From the NCBI RefSeq assembly GCF_002483225.1, contig NZ_DLHL01000002.1:1-40779 (forward strand): 40,779 nucleotides of DNA, read 5' to 3'. Source of the DNA: Gemmatimonas sp. UBA7669. GTDB taxonomy: Bacteria > Gemmatimonadota > Gemmatimonadetes > Gemmatimonadales > Gemmatimonadaceae. Position numbers and translations under genes: made by a program. Positions 23,459 to 32,383 of the stretch are shown in pieces (the first letter of the stretch is position 1; each line of letters opens with the position of its first letter). Under the pieces are notes generated by a model. It did not search any database and was not told where the DNA came from. It worked only from the letters and a program-made list of their open reading frames with translations.

Positions 23459-24001
23459 TCAGCGCGCGAGATAGTGCGTACGCGTGAGCTCCAGGTGGTG
23501 CGCCTGATGTCCGGCGATCATCCACACGAGTGCGCGTGCGCTTACTTCACGTCCGCTGGCCGTGCCAACCTGCAGGGCGGCCGCCTCATCCAATGAGGCA
23601 ACCAACGCCACGGTGGCCGCCCGCACGGCATCCAGTTCGGCCAGTACATCGGCGAGGCTGCGCCGATTTGCGCGACTCTCCGGCACCCACTCGTCCTGCT
23701 CGAAGCCTGGCAATGGCGTGCGATCGCCACGGGCAATGCGCATGAGCCGATAGGCGAACACACGTTCGGTGTCGCTCACGTGCACGATGGATTCGGCCAG
23801 CGTCCACTTGCCCGGCGCGTAGGCGTACTGGGCACGCGACGGTGGCGCCGCATCGAGCAGCGCATGCCATGCGGCGGGCTGCGCCTTCAGCAATGCGACG
23901 ATGTCATGGTGACCACCCGCCTCGATGCTGGTGGCTGCAGCGGCGATGTACTTCTCGAAATACGGGGCACATTCCCCTTCGGCAGGACGATCGATGCGCA
24001 T
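23459..24001 (-). CDS. DinB/YfiT-fold protein, possible metal-dependent transferase
   Basis: The 180-residue protein is a four-helix bundle of the DinB/YfiT type: APGKWTLAESIVHVSDTERVFAYRLMRIARGD (helix 2 with the first His), an LPGFEQDEWVPES loop, then helix 3 and AGHQAHHLELTRTHYLAR at the C-terminus, where the HxxxH-like pair supplies the other metal-binding His residues. Such proteins are often thiol-dependent transferases or of unknown role. Substrate unknown. It lies 38 bases downstream of the beta-barrel gene and 84 bases before transketolase, both same strand. There is no clear Shine-Dalgarno sequence. Confidence 0.88.
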   Translation of the reverse strand: MRIDRPAEGECAPYFEKYIAAAATSIEAGGHHDIVALLKAQPAAWHALLDAAPPSRAQYAYAPGKWTLAESIVHVSDTERVFAYRLMRIARGDRTPLPGFEQDEWVPESRANRRSLADVLAELDAVRAATVALVASLDEAAALQVGTASGREVSARALVWMIAGHQAHHLELTRTHYLAR

Positions 24002-24039
24002 GGCAGTGGTGCTGAAAGCGGCGTGAGGGGGGCGAAGCC

Positions 24040-24789
24040 TCAGAACCCGAGACCGACGATCACCGAGAATCCGCGATTCTTCGGCGTCAGCGTCGATGGG
24101 GCATCCTTGGCGATGGTGGTGAGTCCCTGATTGTAGCGCAATTGCACGAACACCGAGCGGCCCATGAGCGAACCGGCCAGCCCGGCTCCGGCGCTTGCCC
24201 CGACGTCCGTCTTTGAAAACGGATCCTCTGTGCTGCCTTCGCCTTCTTCGTCGAGGTCGCCGCTGTCACAGTCGGTATTGAGATTGGTGCCCGACAACCC
24301 GATCGACACCTTGCAGCTCGTACGCAGCGCGACGGTCGGGCCGGCGGTCAGAAACGGACGCCAGTTACCTGAGCCCAGGTCGAGACGCAGCAGCACCGGC
24401 ACTTCGAGGTAGCCGAACTTCACGCCCAGCTCGGCCGATTCATTCGCCAGCTCTGTCGAAGTGACTTCGAGCTTGCCGCCCTTCTGGATGTAGTGCAGCT
24501 CGGGCTGCAGCGAGAGCGCGCCCTTGAGCGGCAGTCGCGCAAAGAAGGCGGCCTGCGCGCCCACACGGTTCTTGTTCGACAACTGCGTGCCCAATTCGCC
24601 GGCAAAATCGCCATCGAGGTCGCTGATGGACGTGATGGACGCGCCGGCCAGCACGCCGTAGCGCGACTCGGCCCGCGGAAAGCCCTGGGCCGCCGCCGTC
24701 GACGACGGCATGGTGGCTGCAAGCAGCATGAGGGCGCTGGCAAGCGGCGTGAACGCCGCGCGCGTGGAACGCGAATTCGAAGTCAGCAT
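24040..24789 (-). CDS. PorT-type outer-membrane beta-barrel protein
   Basis: The 249-residue product has a signal peptide (LLAATMPSSTAAAQGFP, cleavage before QG) and the pattern of OMP_b-brl_2/PorT-like barrels: SRYGVLAGASITSISDLDGDF, LSLQPELHYIQKGGKLE, ELGVKFGYLEVPVLLRLDLG, PFLTAGPTVALRTSC, and the terminal SVIVGLGF with a C-terminal Phe. The central Asp/Glu-rich loop (TDCDSGDLDEEGEGSTED) is probably an extracellular or periplasmic loop. Function is not assigned. A strong AGGAGG Shine-Dalgarno site precedes the ATG at 24789. It lies 54 bases downstream of the AlaX gene and upstream of DinB. Confidence 0.85.
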   Translation of the reverse strand: MLTSNSRSTRAAFTPLASALMLLAATMPSSTAAAQGFPRAESRYGVLAGASITSISDLDGDFAGELGTQLSNKNRVGAQAAFFARLPLKGALSLQPELHYIQKGGKLEVTSTELANESAELGVKFGYLEVPVLLRLDLGSGNWRPFLTAGPTVALRTSCKVSIGLSGTNLNTDCDSGDLDEEGEGSTEDPFSKTDVGASAGAGLAGSLMGRSVFVQLRYNQGLTTIAKDAPSTLTPKNRGFSVIVGLGF

Positions 24790-24843
24790 CAGATCCTCCT
24801 GGGATCATGTCGGGAGTAACGCCCCCGGCAATCCCGATGAGAA

Positions 24844-26043
24844 TCAGAAACCGAGGGCGGACAACAGCTCGGGCAGGCGTGCGATATCCGGTACGCTGCC
24901 CTGCGCAAGACGCGGCGATCCACCACCGCGACCACCAACTGCCTGCAGAGCGGCCTTGAGGCTCGCTCCCGCATCGACGGCACTGTCGGCGGCGGTGGCG
25001 AGGAGTACCCCACCGGTTGTGCGACTTGTCACCAGCATCACGCCGTGACCGAGCGCGACGCAGGCCTGTGCCAGCGCCTCAGCGTCCTTCACCGGACCAT
25101 CGACCTCGTGACGCAGGCGACGAATGCCCGAGGCATCGGGCGCCGTCTGCTGCCAGAGCGCCTGGGCCTCGTATTGAGCAAGCGTCTTTCGGAGCCGGCG
25201 GATTTCAGCATCCTGTTCCGCGAGTCGCTCGAGTTGTCGCGGTACAAGCACGGGCAAGTCCTCCGGCGCCGCCGACAGCGGGCGGGCGGTGCGAGCCAGC
25301 AACTCGGCGTCGGCCCGCGCCCGGTTCACTGCTCGTTCACCACACACGTACTCGATGCGGGTGTGTCCGCGCGTCTTCTCCGCACCGCGCAGCAGCAGCA
25401 TGCCCAGCTCGCCCGTGCGCGACACGTGCGTACCACCGCAGGCACTGCGATCAAGGCCTTCGATACTGACAATGCGCAGCACACCGTCGCGATCACTCGC
25501 CTTGCGCAGGCCGCTCACGGTGGCGGCGTCTTCATAGCTCACCGTCACCGGGTGGTTGGCGACGATGGCCTCATTGACCTCCCGTTCGATGCGTGTCAGT
25601 TGTGCCGACGACAGACCTTCGACGCCACTCACATCGACGGTGCTGGTGACATCACCGAAATGCACACTGACGGTGGGCCATCCGTAGCGGTCGCTGAGCA
25701 GGGCGGACAGGAGATGCTGGGCCGTGTGCTGCTGCATGAAGTCCTGACGTCTCGCGCTGTCCACCTGACCCACGACCATGGCGCCGACCGGCAGGCCGAT
25801 GGGCTCGGCGAGACAGTGCGCCACCCGCTCGTCCTCATCCACCACGTCCACCACGGCGATGTCCGCCAGCAGCCCGGTGTCGTGCGGCTGTCCGCCCGAG
25901 GTGGGGTAGAAGGCGCTGCGATCGAGGTACACGCGGCGCCCGCTGTCACCAAGGGCGACAATGGTGGCGCTGAAGCGCCTGAGCGCTGCGTCGTCGTAAT
26001 AGAGCCGTTGCGTGCCGGAAGCGTCGGACATGGGCGAGGTCAC
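24844..26043 (-). CDS. alaX: AlaX-type alanyl-tRNA editing protein (AlaX-L)
   Basis: The 399-residue protein aligns to the editing part of alanyl-tRNA synthetase: FYPTSGGQPHDTG, the zinc HTAQH (H106, H110), CGGTH (C202-H206) and the DHHA1 tail with GGRGGGSPRLAQG. AlaX-L proteins hydrolyse mischarged Ser-tRNA(Ala) and sometimes Gly-tRNA(Ala), in trans. The synthetase's aminoacylation domain is absent. A coiled-coil-like linker (LERLAEQDAEIRRLRKTLAQYE) connects the two halves. I choose GTG 26043, which follows a TAACCT hexamer by 6 bases and fits a leaderless transcript. An internal ATG at 26031 is the alternative. It is divergent from the S41 peptidase, with only 57 bases between the starts. 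Confidence 0.92.
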   Translation of the reverse strand: MTSPMSDASGTQRLYYDDAALRRFSATIVALGDSGRRVYLDRSAFYPTSGGQPHDTGLLADIAVVDVVDEDERVAHCLAEPIGLPVGAMVVGQVDSARRQDFMQQHTAQHLLSALLSDRYGWPTVSVHFGDVTSTVDVSGVEGLSSAQLTRIEREVNEAIVANHPVTVSYEDAATVSGLRKASDRDGVLRIVSIEGLDRSACGGTHVSRTGELGMLLLRGAEKTRGHTRIEYVCGERAVNRARADAELLARTARPLSAAPEDLPVLVPRQLERLAEQDAEIRRLRKTLAQYEAQALWQQTAPDASGIRRLRHEVDGPVKDAEALAQACVALGHGVMLVTSRTTGGVLLATAADSAVDAGASLKAALQAVGGRGGGSPRLAQGSVPDIARLPELLSALGF

Positions 26044-26049
26044 AAGGAA

Positions 26050-26055
26050 AGGTTA
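26050..26055 (-). promoter_or_regulatory. -10 hexamer for a leaderless AlaX transcript
   Basis: On the minus strand TAACCT lies 6 bases before the GTG at 26043 and no Shine-Dalgarno sequence is seen. With the plus-strand hexamer at 26089-26094 it forms a back-to-back pair in the 57-base gap. Confidence 0.4.
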
Positions 26056-26088
26056 ACCCGGACTGTCGGACGAATGCGTGGCCCGCGG

Positions 26089-26094
26089 TATCTT
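26089..26094 (+). promoter_or_regulatory. -10 hexamer for a leaderless S41 transcript
   Basis: TATCTT lies 6 bases before the ATG at 26101, with no Shine-Dalgarno sequence. It is one of five start-adjacent TAnnnT hexamers in this window. A -35 is not evident. Confidence 0.5.
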
Positions 26095-26100
26095 TGCAAG

Positions 26101-28566
26101 ATGACGAGTCCTGCGCGATGGTCCACGGTCGGTGCTGACCGCAGCCGACGAACCCTCAGGTGGCTGCTGGTCAGCGCGCCGCTGCTCAGCGCGCCGCTGG
26201 TCGCGACGGCCTGCCTGCCGCCCGCGCGGTCGGCGGAGGTGGCCGCGCCCGGCCCGGTGGTGCGTGAAGTGCCGGCCATCAGGCCGGTTGTGGCACTGCC
26301 GCCGGCACCTGCTGATCCGGAGCCCGATGCCGCCGCGTCCGACTCCGCCGGTACGTCGCGGCTGATGCGTCTGGCCTGGGTGTGGCACCTGGCGTCGCTG
26401 CATCATCCGGCCGTGGCCGTGCGTGGTGCCCCGCTCGATTCCGCCTTCATTCGGGCGGTCACCCTGGTGCGTCGCGCCGATACGCCAGAGGCACTGGCGT
26501 TGGCGTATCAGCGCTTCGTGGGTGCGCTGCAGGATCCGCTCTCTCGCGTTGAAACGGCCGATGACGCAGAAGACCGCCGCCCGCTCACGCGCGTGGATGT
26601 TGTAAACGTCGAGCAAACCGCCGACAGCATTCTCGTGCTGCAGGTCCCGACGGCGTCGGTGTATGCCGAAGCCGCTGACGTAGGCTTGCGCACGGCGCTC
26701 CAGGCCGTGCCTTCGCGCGTCGTGCTCGACTTGCGCGCCGCGGCGGGCCGCACCCTGCTGGACAGCGTGGACGCGTTCTTTGCGCGCACCCAGTTGGTGG
26801 AGCGGCTGGCGTCGGTGCCCTTCACCGAAAGCAGTGTGCGTGTGCGGCGGGTCGGCGGCGCACGCGAGGTTGCCGGCGCCTGGCAGTTCGACGACGCCTG
26901 GGTGCTGCGCGACGGCCGACTCATTCTGCCGCAGGACACGAGCACGCGGCACGTGGTCGTGCTGGCCAATACACAGACCGTCCTGCCACGTGCCGTGCTG
27001 GGTCTGGTGGCCAGCGGACGCGCGACGCTCGTTGCGGAAGACGGGCTGCGTGACGACGCGCTCGTGCCCAGTGTGGTGATTCCACTCCGTGAGGGCCTGC
27101 AGCTCCGGCTGCGTACCGGTGAGTTGCTGCACGCGGACGGCAGCAGTGATCTGCGTGCCGACACCGTGGTGTCCGGGCCCACGCCAACCGACAGCAATCC
27201 GGCCCGTCGCGTTGCGCTCGAGATGCTGCGCACGCAGCGCTATGTCCGCGCGTCGCGTCTGCCGGTGGTGCGGGCGCCGGCGCAGCTGCCGGGCTACTAC
27301 GACCGTGACCCGTATCCCTTCATGGGAGCGCGCGTCCTGGCCGGTGCGCGTCTCTGGAGCAGCATGCGGGCGCGTCACGCGCACCGTGACTTGTACGATG
27401 ATGACGCGGACGCGGTGTTCGAGCGCGCGCTGCCGCGATTGGAATCGGCGCGGCATGCGGTGGAGTACGCGGCCACCGTGCGAGCCCTGGTGGGGTCGTT
27501 CGATGATGCGCAGGTGCGCGTGACCGGAGCGACCATGGACAGCACCCGCGGTGTGGCGGCGCTGCCGTTTCGCGTCCAGTGGGTGGAAGGGCGCGCGATC
27601 ATTCGTGATCTGGTGCGCGATTCGGTGACACGCGCACTCGGGCTCGAGGTGGGGCAGGAACTCACGGCTGTGGACGGCTATCCGTTGCCGTCGTGGCTCA
27701 TCGATCATCAGCGCGATGTGTCTGCACCCAACGAGTGGACACGTCAGCGTCTGCTGATGGCACAGCTGCCCTTCGGGCCTCCCGGCAACTCGCTGGTGCG
27801 CATTCGTGAGGCGACGGGAAGAGAACGGCAGCTGGCCGTACCGCGCACACTGGCCTATCCGGCGCTGCTCGCGCAGGTGGAGCGCCCGCAGCAGGCCGCC
27901 GCCATGGTGCTGCCAAACGGTGTGGCCTATCTCGACGTGAATCGCCTCACCGACCAGACGGTGGATGATGCCATTGCGCGGCATCGTGGCGCGCGCGCAT
28001 GGATTGTGGATCTGCGTGGTGCACTGGCCGACAGCAGTGTGGTGGGTGCGCGCATGCTGGCGGCGCTGCGCACACGGCCGGTGGCAGTCACCGCGGTCGA
28101 ACTGCATCGCTATCAGTCGTCGCCCTGTCTCGCTCTCACGCTACGTGAAGCCGCGGCGCAGTGTCCCGACGAGCGTGAAACGCGCGCTCGTGTGTCGCGC
28201 GGTGATACCAGTGGTCATTTTTCTGGACGCATCGTGGCACTCGTGGATGAGCGCACGAGCGGCGCGATGGAGCGGCTCGCGCTGGCGCTCGAAGGGGCGG
28301 CGGAGGTGACGTTCATGGGCAGCGCGAGCTCCGGTTCGCCGGCGGAGGCGGTGCAGGTGCCGCTGCCCGGCAACCTGGTGCTCGAAGTTCCGGCGCATGA
28401 ACTGCGCCGCATTGACCAGTCCACGTGGCAGCGTGTGGGCATCACGCCGGTGGTGGACGCGCGGCTGACCGTGCGCGCAGTGCGCAGCGGCGTGGATGAT
28501 GTGATCGAGCGGGCGCAGCAGTGGCTGGTGCAGCAGCTCGATGGCCCGACACGACGTCGCCGCTGA
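26101..28566 (+). CDS. S41-family peptidase-like lipoprotein
   Basis: The 821-residue protein starts with a lipoprotein signal (SAPLVATACLPPARS, Cys about residue 38), then a Pro/Ala-rich linker and an N-terminal domain with RADTPEALALAYQRFVGALQDP. A PDZ-like segment (RALGLEVGQELTAVDGYPLPSWL, about 512-534) precedes the S41 fold at about 605-800: GVAYLDVNRLTDQTVDDAI, then RIVALVDERTSGAMERLALAL (putative nucleophile Ser near 719). S41 members of the tail-specific protease type have a Lys about 25 residues later in a GKG motif; here that position reads GSASSGSPAEAV without Lys, so it fits the tricorn/IRBP-like branch or is inactive. It ends 5 bases before hrpB and is likely co-transcribed with it. 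Confidence 0.8.
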   Translation: MTSPARWSTVGADRSRRTLRWLLVSAPLLSAPLVATACLPPARSAEVAAPGPVVREVPAIRPVVALPPAPADPEPDAAASDSAGTSRLMRLAWVWHLASLHHPAVAVRGAPLDSAFIRAVTLVRRADTPEALALAYQRFVGALQDPLSRVETADDAEDRRPLTRVDVVNVEQTADSILVLQVPTASVYAEAADVGLRTALQAVPSRVVLDLRAAAGRTLLDSVDAFFARTQLVERLASVPFTESSVRVRRVGGAREVAGAWQFDDAWVLRDGRLILPQDTSTRHVVVLANTQTVLPRAVLGLVASGRATLVAEDGLRDDALVPSVVIPLREGLQLRLRTGELLHADGSSDLRADTVVSGPTPTDSNPARRVALEMLRTQRYVRASRLPVVRAPAQLPGYYDRDPYPFMGARVLAGARLWSSMRARHAHRDLYDDDADAVFERALPRLESARHAVEYAATVRALVGSFDDAQVRVTGATMDSTRGVAALPFRVQWVEGRAIIRDLVRDSVTRALGLEVGQELTAVDGYPLPSWLIDHQRDVSAPNEWTRQRLLMAQLPFGPPGNSLVRIREATGRERQLAVPRTLAYPALLAQVERPQQAAAMVLPNGVAYLDVNRLTDQTVDDAIARHRGARAWIVDLRGALADSSVVGARMLAALRTRPVAVTAVELHRYQSSPCLALTLREAAAQCPDERETRARVSRGDTSGHFSGRIVALVDERTSGAMERLALALEGAAEVTFMGSASSGSPAEAVQVPLPGNLVLEVPAHELRRIDQSTWQRVGITPVVDARLTVRAVRSGVDDVIERAQQWLVQQLDGPTRRRR

Positions 28567-28571
28567 ACCGC

Positions 28572-31100
28572 ATGGCTGCTCAGCGTGGTGATGTGACGCT
28601 GCCGATTGACGAAGCGTTGCCGGCGCTGCACGCCGCGCTGACTGCGCGGGCGGCCGCAGTGCTCGAGGCGCCGCCAGGTGCGGGAAAAACCACGCGGGTT
28701 CCGCCGTCGCTGCTTGATGCGCCATGGCTTGGCACGCAGCGCGTACTCATGCTCGAGCCTCGGCGACTGGCGGCACGCAGCGCGGCGCATTTCATGGCGC
28801 GCGTGCGCGGTGAGTCAGTGGGTGAAACCGTTGGCTACCGCGTGCGCGGTGAGACGCGCGTGTCCGCGCGCACACGTATTGAGGTGGTGACGGAGGGCGT
28901 GCTGGCCCGGCTGTTGTCGGCTGATCCGACACTCGAAGGCTACGGGGCGGTGCTGTTCGACGAGTTTCACGAGCGCTCGCTGCAGGCCGACCTCGGACTC
29001 GCGCTGGTCTTGGAAACACAGCAGGTGCGCGAGGACCTGCGCCTCGTGGTCATGTCGGCCACGCTGGATGGCGACGCGGTGGCCGGATTGCTCGCCGATC
29101 ACGCCGGCCCGGCCCCGGTTATTCGCAGTGCAGGCCGCGCGTATCCGGTGGAGACGCAGTACCGTCCGCCGCGTCGCGACGAATGGCTCGACGCGTCGGT
29201 GAGCCGTGTGCTGCGGGAGGCACTGGACGCACACGACGGTGACGTGCTGGTGTTTCTGCCCGGCATGAGCGAACAGCAGCGTGTGGCGTCGCGACTTGCG
29301 TCGTGGGTGCCGGACACCGTGCAGGTGCATGTGCTGCACGGCAGTTTGTCGCTGGCCGATCAGGATGCGGCGCTGGGCGCGTCGCCGCCCGGCACACGCA
29401 AGGTGGTGCTCAGCACCAGCGTGGCGGAAACCAGTCTGACCGTGGAAGGCGTGCGTGTGGTGGTGGATGCCGGCCTGTCGCGCGTGGCCCGTTATGACGC
29501 TGCCGCTGGTCTCACGCGCCTGGTCACCACGCGGGTGAGTCGGGCGTCGGCCGATCAGCGACGGGGGCGCGCGGGGCGTGTGGCACCTGGGGTGTGCTAT
29601 CGCCTCTGGGATGCGCAGGAAGAGCATGGCATGGCGGCGGCCACGCGGCCGGAGATTCTCGATGCCGATCTGTCGTCGCTGGCGCTGGAGTTGGCCGATG
29701 CCGGCATTGCCGATCCGTCGCAATTGCGCTGGCTGGATGTGCCACGCGCGGGCGCGTTTGCGCAGGCGCGTGAGCTGCTCCGGGAGCTCGGTGCCCTCGA
29801 CGTCGGCGGCCGCATCACGGCGCATGGCCGGCAGATGGCCGCGCTGCCGCTGCAGCCGCGTCTCGCGCATCTCGTACTGGTGGCGGCGTCGCGTGGCGCA
29901 GGTGAACTGGGGGCGCAGCTCGCGGCGCTGCTCGAGGAGCGCGATGTGCTTCGGGTCGAGGGTCCGGCGCGTGCACCGGCCGATCTCCGGCTCAGGCTCG
30001 AGGCGCTGCAGCACGATGAGCGTGAGGTGTCGTTGCATGGTGCGCGGGTGGACCGGGATGCGCTGCGGCGAGTGAGGCAGGCGGGCCGAGAGATTGCGAA
30101 CAGAACGGCAAACAGCGGAAGCCAACACAACATCGACGTCGGCGTACTCGTCGCCCTCGCATTCCCCGATCGTGTGGCGCAGCGCCGCCCCGGAAGCGAC
30201 GGCCGCTATCTGTTGCGCAACGGTAGCGGGGCGGTGGTCACGCGCGGTGACGCACTCTTCGACGAGCCGTGGCTGGTCATTGCCGAACTCGATGGGCAAC
30301 CCCCCGAGTATCGCGTGGCGCGTGCGGTCCCGATTTCACTCGAGGATCTCCGGCTGGAGGTGCGGGATCAGCTGAGCACCGACCGTGGTGTGGACTGGGA
30401 TGAGCGCACGCGCAGTGTGAAGGCCGTGCAGCGTGTGCGGCTTGGTGCGATCACCATCGAAGAGAAACCGCTGCGTGAGGTGGACGCCGAGCAGGTTCGT
30501 GCGCTCTGGATTTCACAGCTCACCAGGAGCGGTGCATCCGCCTGGCCATGGAGCGAGAGCGCCACACGTTTGCGGGAACGGCTCGCCTTTCTGCATCACT
30601 TCGACCGCACGTGGCCCGACGTCTCCGACGACGCGCTGGTGAACACGCTGGATGAGTGGCTCGGCCCGCATCTCGACCGACTGCGCAACTGGACGCAGCT
30701 CGAACAACTACCGTGGCACGACGCCCTCTCCACACTCATCTCCTGGGACCGGCGTGCGGCGCTCGATCGGCTGGCGCCCACCCATCTCGAGGTGCCAAGC
30801 GGGTCACGCATTGCTGTGAACTACAGTAGCCCCGACGCGCCGGTGCTGGCTGTGAAGCTGCAGGAAGTCTTTGGGTGGACGAGCACGCCCATGCTGCTCG
30901 ACGGGCGCGTGCCGGTCACGCTGCACTTGCTTTCACCCGCGCAACGCCCGGTGCAGGTCACGCGCGACCTCGCCGGCTTCTGGCGCACGGGCTACTTCGA
31001 GGTGCGCAAGGATCTGCGTGGACGCTATCCGCGTCACCCCTGGCCGGATGATCCACTGACCGCAGAAGCCACGCGGCGCGCCAAGCCGCGTGGCACCTGA
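28572..31100 (+). CDS. hrpB: ATP-dependent RNA helicase HrpB
   Basis: The 842-residue protein has the DEAH-box helicase layout: Walker A PPGAGKTT (about 34-41), motif II DEFH (about 130-133), SATLDGDAV, then motif VI QRRGRAGRVAPG. A winged-helix/ratchet region (ALDVGGRITAHGRQMAALPLQPRLAHLVL) and the long HrpB-specific C-terminal domain follow (RTWPDVSDDALVNTLDEWLGP, and the closing FWRTGYFEVRKDLRGRYPRHPWP). HrpB unwinds RNA with ATP; the cellular role in bacteria is poorly defined. Start ATG 28572 lies 5 bases after the S41 stop, no clear Shine-Dalgarno site. A hairpin overlaps its last codons (31068-31094). Confidence 0.97.
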   Translation: MAAQRGDVTLPIDEALPALHAALTARAAAVLEAPPGAGKTTRVPPSLLDAPWLGTQRVLMLEPRRLAARSAAHFMARVRGESVGETVGYRVRGETRVSARTRIEVVTEGVLARLLSADPTLEGYGAVLFDEFHERSLQADLGLALVLETQQVREDLRLVVMSATLDGDAVAGLLADHAGPAPVIRSAGRAYPVETQYRPPRRDEWLDASVSRVLREALDAHDGDVLVFLPGMSEQQRVASRLASWVPDTVQVHVLHGSLSLADQDAALGASPPGTRKVVLSTSVAETSLTVEGVRVVVDAGLSRVARYDAAAGLTRLVTTRVSRASADQRRGRAGRVAPGVCYRLWDAQEEHGMAAATRPEILDADLSSLALELADAGIADPSQLRWLDVPRAGAFAQARELLRELGALDVGGRITAHGRQMAALPLQPRLAHLVLVAASRGAGELGAQLAALLEERDVLRVEGPARAPADLRLRLEALQHDEREVSLHGARVDRDALRRVRQAGREIANRTANSGSQHNIDVGVLVALAFPDRVAQRRPGSDGRYLLRNGSGAVVTRGDALFDEPWLVIAELDGQPPEYRVARAVPISLEDLRLEVRDQLSTDRGVDWDERTRSVKAVQRVRLGAITIEEKPLREVDAEQVRALWISQLTRSGASAWPWSESATRLRERLAFLHHFDRTWPDVSDDALVNTLDEWLGPHLDRLRNWTQLEQLPWHDALSTLISWDRRAALDRLAPTHLEVPSGSRIAVNYSSPDAPVLAVKLQEVFGWTSTPMLLDGRVPVTLHLLSPAQRPVQVTRDLAGFWRTGYFEVRKDLRGRYPRHPWPDDPLTAEATRRAKPRGT
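31068..31094. terminator. Perfect 10-bp hairpin at the 3' end of hrpB
   Basis: Arms GCCACGCGGC (31068-31077) and its reverse complement (31085-31094) flank a 7-base loop, inside the last codons of hrpB, 15 bases before the end of the convergent aminotransferase gene (31116). No U-run follows. It is a candidate bidirectional terminator embedded in coding sequence. Confidence 0.45.
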
Positions 31101-31115
31101 GACCGAACGAGCCGC

Positions 31116-32285
31116 TTACGCCAATGCCGCCGGCAACTCGGCCACGAACTGTCGCATCTCGTCTGGCGTCCCGATGGAAACACGGCACCAGTCCGTGTAC
31201 GGCGGAAACGCGCGTCCAATGAGAAAGCCCTTGCCCTCGAAGTGACGCTGGAGTTGCTGCACCGGCTTGCCACTCTGGAAGAACACGAAGTTGGTTTGCG
31301 ACGGCGCCGCCTTCTTGCCCAGTCGCGCCAGCGTGTCGAGCAGCAGCTTGCGTCCCTCGGCGTTCTTCTGCTTCACAAACGTCTGATACTCCACGTCGAG
31401 CAGGGACGCGTTGGCGGCGTGCAGGCCAAACACGTTCGCGTCGCCGGTGACGTACTGCTGCAGACGCGCAATGATGTCAGGACGCGCGACGGCAAACCCC
31501 ACACGCAGTCCTGCCAGGCCGTGAATCTTGCTGGCGGTGCGCGACACGATCACCTGTTCGCCCTTGAGCACCAGATCCACCATGCTCTTGTATCCCGGCG
31601 CATCAACGAAGTCGAAGTAGGCTTCGTCCACGATGACCGGTGTGCGCCGCGCCACATTGGACACGAACTCACGCAAGGCCTTGTCGTCGGCAAGGTTTGA
31701 CGTGGGGTTGTTGGGATTGCACACAAACACGAGTTTCGTGCCGCTGCCGATCTTCGCGTCCATCGTGTAGAGATCGTGATCGAGATGCTGATCGAGCGGT
31801 ACCTTGTGCACGGTGGCGCGCAGTGTCTCGCCCCAGCGCGGCAGGTCTTCGAACGTGGGCCAGGGCGCCACGATCTCGCCGCCTTCGAGCGCATAGGCCA
31901 TGGCCAGAATACCCAGCACCTCGCTCGAGCCCTGCGTGACCAGCACATGATCCTCGGGCACCCCCACATGCTGCGCGAACGTGCGGCGAATCTCCTGACG
32001 AATGGGTGGCATGTACCAGGTGTGCTGCGCCCAGGAGCCCATGAGCGCGTCCTTGGCCTTGGGTGACATGCCGAAGGGGTTCTCGTTGAACGAGAGGCGA
32101 ATGGGGCCCGCGGCGCGACGCGCCGTGGTGGCATCGCGCTCGAGCTGCGCCAGCATGTCCGGGTAGGACACGTTCCCCAGCACCCGCGCCATGTCGGCGG
32201 CGGGCAGCAACCCGGGCAAAGCGGCGGTGGCGCCTAGACCGAGACCGGTGGTGCGCAGCCACGCGCGGCGGGAGAGTGCGGACAT
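31116..32285 (-). CDS. HisC-like class I/II aminotransferase with twin-arginine signal
   Basis: The 389-residue protein is a fold-type I PLP enzyme resembling histidinol-phosphate aminotransferase: SFNENPFGMSPKA (HisC-like NENP), the PLP-phosphate/aromatic stretch LVTQGSSEVLGILAMAY, FVCNPNNPTSN (Asn for PLP), VIVDEAYFDF, and SRTASKIHGLAGLRVG with the Schiff-base Lys K253. Unusually it carries a Tat-type signal: MSALSRRAWLRTTGLGLGATAALPG, with RRAWLR. Tat export of an already cofactor-loaded enzyme would put it in the periplasm or at the membrane. The true substrate is unknown; there are no other his genes here. A GAGG Shine-Dalgarno sequence precedes the ATG. It is divergent from the flippase-like gene, 98 bases between starts. 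Confidence 0.88.
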   Translation of the reverse strand: MSALSRRAWLRTTGLGLGATAALPGLLPAADMARVLGNVSYPDMLAQLERDATTARRAAGPIRLSFNENPFGMSPKAKDALMGSWAQHTWYMPPIRQEIRRTFAQHVGVPEDHVLVTQGSSEVLGILAMAYALEGGEIVAPWPTFEDLPRWGETLRATVHKVPLDQHLDHDLYTMDAKIGSGTKLVFVCNPNNPTSNLADDKALREFVSNVARRTPVIVDEAYFDFVDAPGYKSMVDLVLKGEQVIVSRTASKIHGLAGLRVGFAVARPDIIARLQQYVTGDANVFGLHAANASLLDVEYQTFVKQKNAEGRKLLLDTLARLGKKAAPSQTNFVFFQSGKPVQQLQRHFEGKGFLIGRAFPPYTDWCRVSIGTPDEMRQFVAELPAALA

Positions 32286-32372
32286 GTGAGCCTCGACGGG
32301 CGGTGGAAGGGAGGGGGCAGGCAAGGTCGCGCCGTAGCCTTGATTCTGCGTCGGCCCACACGAAATGGCGAC

Positions 32373-32378
32373 TATCTT
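32373..32378 (+). promoter_or_regulatory. -10 hexamer for a leaderless flippase-like transcript
   Basis: TATCTT lies 5 bases before the ATG at 32384, no Shine-Dalgarno sequence. Fits the pattern at 26089 and 13565. Confidence 0.5.
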
Positions 32379-32383
32379 GCGCC

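Noticed and set aside
26053..28107. 684-residue open frame on the minus strand, opposite the S41 gene
   Set aside because: His/Arg/Gln-rich shadow with no recognisable domain; the plus frame has a lipobox and PDZ and S41 motifs.
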